From the NCBI RefSeq assembly GCF_905171765.1, contig NC_053390.1:504962301-505026300 (forward strand): a stretch of 64,000 nucleotides of DNA. The letters run 5' to 3'. Within the stretch, counting starts at the first letter, position 1; every line of letters starts with the position of its first letter. This document shows, one piece after another, positions 27,801-39,800 of the stretch. A model generated the notes under the pieces. That model was given only the letters and a program-made list of their open reading frames with translations, was not told the origin of the DNA and did no database searches. The stretch comes from Bufo bufo. Its lineage: Eukaryota; Chordata; Amphibia; Anura; Bufonidae. A program made the position numbers and the translations under genes.

Positions 27801-30800
27801 AGCCTGCTTGAGGCTTCGGGCTGTTAGAGTAGTGTTACAAGTTTCCCGATCTCAGCTGGGGAACGCTGTTACAGGAGCACGTGGCTCCTGCTTCCAGCCT
27901 GCTTTGACCACGGTGAAATGTACAGTCGTGGCCAAAAGTTTTGAGAATTACATAAATATTGGAAATTGGAAAAGTTGCTGCTTAAGTTTTTATAATAGCA
28001 ATTTGCATATACTCCAGAATGTTATGAAGAGTGATCAGATGAATTGCATAGTCCTTCTTTGCCATGAAAATTAACTTAATCCCAAAAAAACCTTTACACT
28101 GCATTTCATTGCTGTCATTAAAGGACCTGCTGAGATCATTTCAGTAATCGTCTTGTTAACTCAGGTGAGAATGTTGACGAGCACAAGGCTGGAGATAATT
28201 ATGTCAGGCTGATTGGGTTAAAATGGCAGACTTGACATGTTAAAAGGAGGGTGATGCTTGAAATCATTGTTCTTCCATTGTTAACCATGGTGACCTGCAA
28301 AGAAACGCGTGCAGCCATCATTGTGTTGCATAAAAATGGCTTCACACGCAAGGATATTGTGGCTACTAAGATTGCACCTCAATCAACAATTTATAGGATC
28401 ATCAAGAACTTCAAGGAAAGAGGTTCAATTCTTGTTAAGAAGGCTTCAGGGCATCCAAGAAAGTCCAGCAAGCGCCAGGATCGTCTCTTAAAGAGGATTC
28501 AGCTGTGGGATCGGAGTGCCACCAGTGCAGAGCTTGCTCAGGAATGGCAGCAGGCAGGTGTGAGAGCATCTGCACGCACAGTGAGGCGAAGACTTTTGGA
28601 AGATGGCCTGGTGTCAAGAAGGGCAGCAAAGAAGACACTTCTCTCCAAAAAAAACATCAGGGACAGATTGATCTTCTGCAGAAAGTAAGGTGAATGGACT
28701 GCTGAGGACTGGGGCAAAGTCATATTCTCAGATGAAGACTCTTTCTGATTGTTTGGGGCATCTGGAAAAAGGCTTGTCTGGAGAAGAAAAGGTGAGCACT
28801 ACCATCAGTCCTGTGTCATGCCAACAGTAAAGCATCCTGAGACCATTCATGTGTGGGGTTGCTTCTCATCCAAGGGAGTGGGCTCACTCACAATTTTGCC
28901 CCAAAACACAGACATGAATAAAGAATGGTACCAAAACACCCTCCAACAGCAACTTCTTCCAACAATCCAACAACAGTTTGGTGAAGAACAATGCATTTTC
29001 CAGCACGATGGAGCACCGTGCCATAAGGCAAAAGTGATAACTAAGTGGCTCGGGGACCAAAACATTGACATTTTGGGTCCATGGCCTGGAAACTCCCCAG
29101 ATCTTAATCCCATTGAGAACTTGTGGTCAATCCTCAAGAGGCGGGTGGACAAACAAAAACCCACTAATTCTGACAAACTCCAAGAAGTGATTATGAAAGA
29201 GTGGGTTGCTATCACTCAGGAATTGGCCCAGAAGTTGATTGAGAGCATGCCCAGTCGAATTGCAGAGGTCCTGAAAAAGAAGGGCCAACACTGCAAATAC
29301 TGACTCTTTGCATAAATGTCATGTAATTGTCGATAAAAGCCTTTGAAACGTATGAAGTGCGTGTAATTATATTTCACTACATCACAGAAACAACTGAAAC
29401 AAAGATCTAAAAGCAGTTTAGCAGCAAACTTTGTGAAAACTAATATTTGTGTCATTCTCAAAACTTTTGGCCACGACTGTATATGATCATCCTCATGGCT
29501 GATTGTATACATGTGCCATGGGTGTCTGCTGTTTGAAACAGCAGAAACCCGGCAGCTATGGTGCCCACTGCATGTGTGAGTGGGCATCATGTTTAGAGTC
29601 CTGGCCAGCACTGTACATGTACAGCGCTGGTTGGGAAGGGGTTAAAGGGAGTTTCCAGTTACACAAAAAAAAAAAACAACACCAGCAGTCAACATTACTG
29701 CATTATATAAGTCGGATGATGATGTTCTAAATGCATTTTGACTCCTCCAGCATAATTGAGATACGCGGCCCAGACCCTGTGTTTATATCCCAGCTCAAGA
29801 CTCACGGGGAGTGTCTGTAGCATCAGGTCTCTGCTTCCTTCTCCTTCCAGCCAGAACATCACAGATCCAAACAGCGTCGGCAGACTGCAGTGAATCCTAA
29901 TGAAGCTGTGTTTGAAATGGATTGGAAGGAGGGGCCCTCTTCCAGCACATAGATTTTTACAAAATAAATTATTAAACAGGTCTTCATCAGGATTTGAACT
30001 CGAGATCTTCTGTATGTCAGGCAGAAGAGTTACCATTACACTACAGACCTGCTCTGTTGGAAGGACTGAATTTTCTGTGCTTAAAATGCTATTTTCTTCA
30101 CAGGCACTAAACACCAAATAAATAGTATATTACTGAAATGAATGGGAAAAACATTGTGCCATCTACCAATCACCATAAATAATATGTTCACTATATTGTA
30201 CAGCTTAATATTGCAGACAAATACTGTTTTGTGATATTTCATACTAAGGATGTTACAAAACCTATTCCTATTTTCTATTCCTCTAAATTCTATTTTTCTG
30301 CCATAACTTTTACTATAAAGATTTTACAGGTTTCAGTGAGATTTGAACCCCAGACCGTGTGTACAGTGAAAAGCTGCCTTAGGCTACTTTCACATTTGCG
30401 TTGTGCTGTCCGGTTATGAGATCCGGCACAGGGTCTCAAAACCTCAGCACAATGCTTCAGTTTTGTCCCCATTCATTGTCAAAGGGGACAAAACTGACAA
30501 ACCAGAACAGAGTGCACCATAATGCATTCTGTTCCAGTTTGTTGCGTTCCAATGCCAGACACAAAACTGCTGCATTTTTGTTGTTAAATATCTTTTATTA
30601 AAGATCAAAAAGAAAAAGGCACAGATGGTACAATGAAGTGTCTTGGATATCATGATAAAGCATCACGCAACACATATGCAATAGATAAGCATAAACTCAG
30701 AATGGGTGAGATGTGTCAATAAGGCAGCCAGGGAGATGACAACTAAAACCACCCAGATATGGAGGATCCCAGCTCAGGAGGATACCAGACATATAAATGA

Positions 30801-33800
30801 CAAACAACAAGACAAAGACAAGGGAAGGGGGGGGGGGGGGGGGGGTCAATCTTGCGCTGATATAAACCAAAAACAGTTTAGAAAGTGGCATCTAATCTTC
30901 GCAACCACAGCTGATAGTCCCTAGAATCCTTATATAGAATACAAGGGGTCCATATTTTGAGGTATTTAGCAACATTCTCTTCATCCTCTGCCATGAGCTC
31001 CTCCATTCTATGGATTTTTTCAAAGGTATTGAGCCAATCCCTAAAGTGTGGGGTGGTTGTGGTCTTCCAATATCTAGGTATGACCAAGCGAGCGGCCTGC
31101 ATGAAAAAACGTAATAGACCCCTTTTCAGGGTAGATATAGAACCAGGGAGCATAGATAGAAATGACCCTTCCAGAGTCCATTGTGCAGTAGTGCCACTAA
31201 GCCGGTCGTACAGATCATTTAAGGTCTTCCAAAAAGGAATTAACCGACTACAGTGCCACCATATATGGGCCATGGAACCTGTCTCTTGCTCACAGCGCCA
31301 ACAGGTGCTTGGACAGGATGGATAAAAAGAGTGCAAGAGATATACCAACTGGACATGATCTTAGAATTCTTCTCTTGTAAGTTGCAGCTAATGGATGATT
31401 TATGTGATAAAGCGAATGCTTTTCCCCATTGTTCAGTGGAAATTGATTTACCCAAATTCCTCTCCCACGCCCTTACATAAGGCAAGGAAGAAGGGGGCCC
31501 TCCTCCCTCCTGGAACAGCCCGTAGACCAGAGACACAGTGTGTAGGTGGCGAAGATTGGAGACAGAGAGATTCAAAAGGAGTGAGGTCCCTGGTAAGAAC
31601 TTCCATGGGGCCCAACTTAGATATAAAATTTGTCAAGCTAGTATAGCTGAATCAGGCCCCTTGGGAATGACCCTCCAGGAAAGAATCCAGTGGGCGAATG
31701 GCTTTGTTCACAATTAGCTGGGACACCCGCGTATTCTCTTCACACTGAAGACCCAACAACATACACCTTCCTACAATCTGTGGGAAGTCAGGGTTGTTAA
31801 ATATAGGGGTCATAGGGCCAGGGAGCGAGGAGAGGCCCAAAGGTACAGCCATTCTGTCCCACACCTGCAGTATACCTGACGTTATCGAGTGGAGGCGCAG
31901 GGGTCTTTTAGCCTTAGGTATCCAAAGTGAATTCTGGGTAGGATAACCCACCTCTCTCCTCTCAAACTGAATCCAGCGTTTGGATAGACCATTGTGAAAC
32001 CAATCCAACACATAAGAGAGAATTGCAGCTCTATGGTATTTTTGAAGGTCTGGGACCCCCACGCCACGCGGTAGAACATTAATTTTTAATGTATGGATTC
32101 TCCCAAACCATGACAACGGAAGATTATTCCAAGCCATCAGATCCTTTTTATTTCATTTAAAAGTGGGGCAAAATTTAGATGGAAGAGATCAGAAATCTTA
32201 GAGGGGATAGCTGTTCCAAGGTAGGAAATGTATCTGAGTGACCAATGAAAGGGGAATGAGGACTGTAGGGTATGTACCAGGTTAGATGGAAGCGTGACTT
32301 TAAGTATCTCAGACTTGTGAAGGTTGACGTTAAAGTTGCTAAGATCGCCAAAGGCCAAGAACTCCCTTAAAATATTGGGAAAGCTAACTATTGGGTCAGA
32401 ACAGTAAATGAGCAGGTCATCTGCATAAATTGCAATTTTGGACTCCATATCCCCTATCTGAAGGCCCTTGATGGATTCATTAGCCCTGAGAGCCCTAGCC
32501 AGGAATTCCATGACCATAACGTACAGCAGGGGGGAAAGTGGGCATCCCTGTCTTGTACCGTTATGTATCTGGAAAGGGGCAAAGAGAGAGCCATTGACCC
32601 GAACTTGAGGTCTGGGGTCATGATAAAGAGCAAGAATTCTACAAATCATATTAGGGCCTAGACCAAAGGCCCTCAAAGATTCACTTAGAAAGGTCCAGTC
32701 GACACGATCAAACGCCTTCTCGGCATCAACCGAGAGAAGGCAAAGTGGAGATTTGGTCACATTGACTCGGGTTAACAGGGCCAGCGAGCGGATGCTATTG
32801 TCTCTGGATTGCCACATACTACACACTTCAAGGCCTCCCACTGAATGGTTGGGTTTGAGGGATCAGTTTTATGAACCTCCACAAAGTCTGAAATAGCAGC
32901 CTTAACATCAGCGACACATACTGGGTCCTTTAGTATGTTATCATTAAGTTTCCAAGAACCCCGGGAGCGGGTATGGTCACCAATTTCCAGGGTCACCCAG
33001 ATAAGGGAGTGGTCCGAGAAAAGGACCGGTTCAATACCGGCAAAAGGGCGAGCATCCAGGAGGGAGTGAGAAAGGAGGAGATAGTCAAGACGATAGTAGT
33101 TGTTGTGAGAGGCAGAGAAGAAAGTGTGATCTCTAACTGTGGAGAATTCGCCATATGTCTACAAGTTTAAGGTGTTGTAGGTGTCTCTTAAATGCACGGG
33201 CCACCCCAGCAGGAGCAGAAGACCTACCTGAAGAAATATCAACAGAGGTATCCAGGGGGAAGTTCAAGTCACCTCCAAATATAATCGGTAGGCCACCAGC
33301 AAATTCCTCTAGAGCAGTAAAAATTGCAGGGGAGAACCTGGATTGATCTGTGTTAGGAAAATAGACATTCGCTATTACCAACGTTTTAGCATGCACAGAC
33401 AACTTAAGGAAGAGATACTATTTCAGTACTCAGAACAGTACAAGGGGTCAACTTGTGTATAGCTATAGACACCCCTCTGGATTTGGACTCCTGGAATGTG
33501 CTATGAACCCACTCCGAGAAATATCTATTTTGGCAGGTAGGGACATGCCCAGTTTTAAAGTGGGTTTCTTGCAGAAGAGCTATAGAGACCCTCTGCTTAT
33601 CTTTTATTTCTCTTAGCGGGGTCATTTAGACCATTAAAATTATAAGAACAGATCTTAATAGAAGCCATAAATCAGTATATGTATGAACATCTTTGTACCT
33701 CGCAACGCAAGGGAAGGATTGGGAAGGGGGAAGCGAGAGGTTAGACACAGCAAAACAGGGGGACAAGACAGATAGGTCAAACAGATCTTGTGAGTCATCT

Positions 33801-36800
33801 GCTTAAACACACAACTCCGATAACTCGGAAATTATTAAGGGTAACACTGCAACCCTAAATATGTATGTAAAGGGAGGGAAAGTGGAGGCCCAGATGAAGC
33901 ATGTTGCCCCCCCACCAACCCTGAACCAGATTTATATTAAATGAACAGAACTATCCATCAATATTATACTATAACCAACCTAAGAGGTCTAAACCTCAAA
34001 TGAAGTAATTGAAGCGAATGGGAATTACACACTTCCTAACGACATTATAAACATTAAGGAGCAATAAGTGCTCCGCAGGAAGGAACACTGTCAGGCCCCA
34101 TGTATAGTTTTATATAAGTTTTCTGCATCATCCATTTGCCCGTAGTATATATAAAAATGACAGACTATTTCTGACCGGACGTTTCGGTCACGATGGACCT
34201 TCATCAGCGGTCATGTTATCTGTAAAGTGGGTGGAGGTATTCCTGGGCGCTGGATGAAATAAAACTATACTTGAATTGCAAAACTTCCTGAGTGCCTCAA
34301 TATTTTATTACTTGGATCACGGCCTAACAGCCCTTGATTGGCACCGGTGATATTCCTTGAACAGAGTGCGGTTCCTCACTTTACTACAGGCCCCATGTAT
34401 AGGCGCATTTAGATGTGAATGTAGGTTAATAAACAAGAAGTCTCAAGATGTCTTTCTCTGTTTCGATGATCTTGGGGACACCTTGGACCATTGCTCCCTG
34501 TCTGGCATGTGCAGCGAAGATGGGACTGTTGGCCAGTCCGGAAGGGAGACCTGAGGTAGTGAGAAAGTTTCTAGAAACTTGGAGAGGTCCGCCGGGTCAC
34601 GAAATGTCGCCGATCTTCCATTCTTCTTTGCATGAAGCTGAAATGGGAAACCCCATCTGTCCTTATCTTTTAACAGGGTAAGGATAGGGCGTACCGCTCC
34701 GTAGAGTTGAAGTGTTTTTCTGGAGAGGTCAGGCATAATTTGGATCTGGGACCCTTCAATCTCCACTTTCTCTGCCTGGTGAGCAGCATTAAAGATGGCT
34801 TCTTTAATTTTTTAAAAGTGGACACGGCATACAATGTCGCGTGGTCTGGCCGGATATATCGGTTTAGGCCCCAGAGCTCTGTGAATACAATTGAGCTCGA
34901 TAGGTAGTGTGACCGAACCATTCAATAAAGAGCCAAAGAGTGACTGTATGGTATGCTCTAGGTCACCGGGTTGAACCGATTCCACGACCCCTCTGATCCA
35001 GAGATTGTTTCGGCGATGGCGGTTATCGATGTCATCTAAGTGAGATAGGAGCTGGGAGATATGCTGGGAGTGGGCTTCCAACACCTTATGGTAATCTTCC
35101 AGATGCCCCATTATGGCCTCCTGCGCCTTCTCAGAGGCCTCCACCCTGTGGCTCAGGTGTTTGACTATCCCCTTTAGTACCTCCATCTCGGCCTTGTACG
35201 CCTCTCCAGCCTGAAGACCGAATTCTCTAGGTCCTCTTTGGTGGGTAATGCCTGCAGCTGGGCACGGAGATCCCAACCGCTGTCTGAAGCTCATGATGAG
35301 GGGCTCCGAGAATCCATTTCAGGAGGCGATGAGCGCACGCTGCGTTCTGCGCTAGGAAGGGAGGAAGCGGCGGCCATCTTAGGCGTAGCTTGATGCCCGG
35401 CAGCACCCATCTGGGAGCCGAAGAACTTCTGAATCCCAGAGTTCTCAGGTTTCCACTGGACCCTTTGCTGTTTTCCGACCCATCTGGACTGTCGGTAAGG
35501 CAGATTGCACAGAGGATAGCGAAATATAGCAGGGATGGTGGTAGAGCTGTTTCAACGTGCGTCTTACTCCGCCATGAGCAAGCCACGCCCCCCTACTTGC
35601 ACGATATGCCAACTGCTGCATTTTTGTGTGTGGCATGGGAAACTGAACACACACCAAAAACCATGTAAGTTAATGGTTGCCGGATCCAGTGCCCATTGTC
35701 TTACAACGGTTTTAGTGCCAGATCCAGCATGTTCGTTTTCAATATAATACACCTGGATCAATTTTGAATGGATGCAGTCGGTTGTATTATTATAACAAAA
35801 GTGTTTTGCTGTGGTTTTGAGATCCCATGCCGGATCTCAAAACCAGACAGCAAAATCGCAGATGTGAAAGTAACCTTACCCACTCCTCTAAAGAAAAGCT
35901 CTGTTGTTTTTTTAATTTTTATTAACTAGCACAAAACAGTAGTTGCTATCCCTGTAATCATAATAACCCATGCCAATATAGTGAACATATTATTTACGGT
36001 GATTGGTAAACTGCGTGAATAAAAATAGGGGGGTGTACATGGTTTGCCTGTATGGTGCCGTGAAATTTCTGAAGGCAGCCCTGAATCCAAACATGTTTCA
36101 ATTCCTGCTGGAGAAAAACATCCTATGACACAGCATCATTGCTGACATCACGTCTACAGGGAAGGGTCCAGGAGAAGGAGCATAACACCGCCCTCAGAGG
36201 CATGGTCACTGATGATGTTGTGTCAACAGGGCAGAGCCTTACAAGCATTGGCAGAACCAACACAGTGGAAAATGTCATGTGACCACAATGGAGTACAGGA
36301 AAATGGGGGATTACAGATAAACAGTCACTATTAGTAAGTGATAGCATATGTTGTTTCCTGTCAATTGATGTTGAAAATTGCAAAACCAGAATACCCCTTT
36401 AACCTCCTAACAGTCACATTAAAATTGGAAAAACCCTCCCAAAATGTAACTTTTTTATTGTAGGTTTTTTATGTGTCAGCAGTAAACCTTGTTGGTGCAA
36501 AGTCAAAGGACACAATTGTATTTTTAACCCCTTAATAATAATAAATTTTAGCCTTAAGGACCAATAATATTTTCCTACTTTGTGTTCCAGCAGTCATTAC
36601 GTTTAAAAAAAAATTCTTCTAAATTCTTTTTTATTTTGCAGGATTAGTTGTAGGTTTTTTAGAAACGATTTTGGGGTATTTTTTATTTCATTATATTATT
36701 TTATTTTTAGGGGGAAAGATTAAAAAAACAGCAATTTTAACTTTTTTTGTGGAATTTTTTTACGGTGTTCAGTGTGTGGTAAAAATTCTTCTTTAGCTGC

Positions 36801-39800
36801 TCATATCTCTGGTTTGGTATCAGCATTCCAAGCTTTCAAACAATACCAGATATACACCATTATCTTCTTAGTCTTGTATAAAAGCCTGGAAAGCCTGAGC
36901 TGAACTCGGGAAAAACTGTTAGTTGATGTTATATGGACTGAACAACCCTTCTCCTTTATCTGCATCTGTATAAAGATAGGTGTGTGGTACCATTCTGTAT
37001 ACATGCAGTGGCCGGGTTTGGGGTGGCCTCAAGTCTATGCTGGGTCCCCCAGACATTGTCGAGGTGTCACCATGTGTTGCTGCACTCTGGAGGGGATGGT
37101 AAGGCATGGTGCACCCCAATGGGAAATAAGAGTCAGGGTCTGCAGTGAACCAGTGTGCTTCTTTACTGGAAGAATTCAGGTGTAAAACAATACAGGCGAG
37201 GAATAAGGCTGGCTTCTCCAGTCTCCCCCCTGTCAGAAGAAGGGTTTGATGCTGAGGAAAGGCCTGAGCTAGCTGTCCATCTCTCTTTCTCTCAGGCTTG
37301 TACCCTGGCCAAAGGCTGGTGATCCAGGGTCTGTGGCAGAGTATCCCTGTCTCAGTGTCTTCTTCTGATCACTCAAGTAGTCTGGCAGAGTCTTCCAAGC
37401 ACTGTTCCCTAACTGCAGAACAGTAGGGGTTTTGACTGCTCTCCTTATATACAGTTTCTGGCTAAGCTAAAAAATTCTAATGGGAGGGGTGAAGTGGAGA
37501 AACTCATCATAAACAATACAATGTTAACTCCCGTACTCTCGTAGACTTGCATTAGAGCTTCAATGATACTCAATGGCAATGACACAGCAGGTTTTCCAGA
37601 CAAAAACTGGTTTTTAGACATAATAGAGCTAAACCAGACATTTAAAAGGTCAGTCTGTCTGGTTTTGGTGGTAAACAAGTCTGGCTTTTTCCCTCCAAAA
37701 CATGCTCTTCTTTAAACCTCATGGTAGCTTCTCATTATTAGCTAGAAAGTTCCAAAAGTCTCTCAGTATTCATTAACCCTTTCCACAGTGCTGTGCAAAT
37801 ACAGTAAAAATGAACAGGATATATATCACACAATACATATCAAATGCAGTTACACAGTATTAAACAGTATAAGTCCATGCAAATTAACCCTTTAAAGTGA
37901 AATAAAGTAAGGAGTTGATGACTTTGCATAGGAAAACACGGGCAAATGTCCAGACGTCAAAGTACCCAAGCTCCAGAGCACTACATACATCATTTCCACT
38001 TGAAGCTAGGGTGCAATTAGTGATAACTATTGGTGATAGTATAGAGCATTACAGTGTACAATGAAATCATTTTGTATGCACTATTCCTGTGCTGTGACAT
38101 CACAGTGTGCAACATCTGTCATTGTATGCTATATTCTTGTACTGTGACAACACAGTGTGTATCATCCGTGTATATTGTATTATTCTTGTGGTAACCCTAA
38201 ATTTTGAGGCTCTATGATTAGATTTTAGGTCAATTATGAACAAGTATCTATATTACCTAGAGACTTCTCCCGGCCATTTTTGTATTTCAGAACCCTTATG
38301 ACCTAGAGATAACCTAGAGATTTAGGACCTCAGGGTCACATCTGAGAAAAAGTTGCCTTTTAATCGAACAGTTCACAATATATCATACCTTTAACGTAAG
38401 GTATATTCATCATCTGAACAGCTTTCTGTTCTTAGAAAAAGAGTCATTGTTCTCCTTTAAAATTGCACATGTATGCAGCTCTGTAATCACCACTCTGTAT
38501 TTTTTTTTTAGCTTTTTTTTTAATTTCATTTACTTCAATTGTTCTTGGCATCTGTAAAAAGGACCTGCTCCCCTCTGCACTTGCTCAGATTACAGTGGAA
38601 AGTTGGCAGGAATTCACCTTTGCTTCTCCTGCTCCGTCCATGCTAGTTCTGCAAGCTGTTAGATGGATGGGGACATTTATTTCAATGCTACAGAAAGACA
38701 GTGGCTAGATATTAAATTATCTACTAACATTGCCTACACTAAGATGAAGGTATCTGCCAACAAATACGGTGAAAACTATAATAGAGGAAGAGAACATTCA
38801 TAAATTAAAGGTTATTCTTGGTCTACTGAAAAACTATATAATTTTCCAATGTACTTATGAATTTCTCACAGCTTTCAAGATCTATGTTTACTGTTATAAG
38901 AACGTAGATTGTTTACCAGCAGTGGATAAACGGTGCATAGCTCATTAAAACACATAGCTGTGATACGCTGTACTGCAACGAGGTGTACAAGATATGAAGC
39001 CCTGAAAATATCATAAGCGATCAATCACCAGTATAATATGTGGGACAACTCAAGGGTTATTGACTTAAAACTTAATTTTATAGTAAAATGTTAAATAAAA
39101 ATGTTGAATCATTTTTTATTTAGTCTTAGTAGGATATGTAACGGTCTATGCCAGAGACTCATACCAAACAAGCATCAGCCAGAAAACATACAGAAAAACA
39201 CCCAGGTCGTGAAAAAGGTAAAGAACCATTGGATCGTACATCACATCACATCCCTTATGATGATGGCGGAGTATCCACTGTGGTTGGACAGTAACAGCAC
39301 AACTGCTGTGGTGATAGTGAGATAGCCACTGTGATCAACCAGGAACAGCTGTAACATCAAAGTATTTCAAGCATTAATCCAGGGACTGCTAGTCTATCCC
39401 TATTATGCCCTATTAGGGAGTGCTACACTGGCCCTAAAAGACCTAACCACAGAGCACCCGCCCTGATAAGGGTGACACTGGAACCCGTCCCTAAGTTGGA
39501 ATGCCCTAAGTATCGTCTTAGGGCACCTCCAAACCCTGACATGCATGTTTCCCATTATGTTCCTCAGGAGGTAGGGAAATTGTAGCAGGGGCCAAAAGAA
39601 TCTTAAATATGCTAGGCAGGATTATTCTTGTGCATAAAGGGCAATATATAGTTAGATAAAGTGCTATCAAATGGAGGTGTATGGGTGCACTGGTAAAGGT
39701 TACTTTTTTCAAAATAGGGCAATTGATAGCCTGTGGTGTTGCTAAGGATACAATTGCAGTGGAATTGTAACCTGCGTATGATGCAAGATTCCTTTTGCCC

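Larger units (their letters stand above)
30582..35610 (-). mobile_element. L1-like retrotransposon 2, full length
   Basis: 5029 bp on the minus strand, flanked by a perfect 17-bp direct repeat AACTGCTGCATTTTTGT (30565-30581 and 35611-35627). It has ORF1 (34443-35294) and ORF2 (about 30880-33640), both broken, then a 3' region with a run of about 19 C on the sense strand (30829-30845) and AATAAA near the 3' end (30592-30600). Confidence 0.92.
30378..35877. mobile_element. MITE split by L1 2
   Basis: Left end CTTAGGCTACTTTCACATTT and right end, in complement, TAAGGTTACTTTCACATCTG, with subterminal 'gatccggca' also mirrored. Without the 5-kb L1 and its duplication the MITE would be about 450 bp, the usual size for this family. 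It sits next to a box B-like 'gggttcaaatct' (minus strand, about 30340-30353). Confidence 0.8.

Noticed and set aside
29977..30051. Working tRNA-Val gene
   Set aside because: Mismatches in three stems, extra bases before the acceptor strand and no clear T-run terminator nearby.
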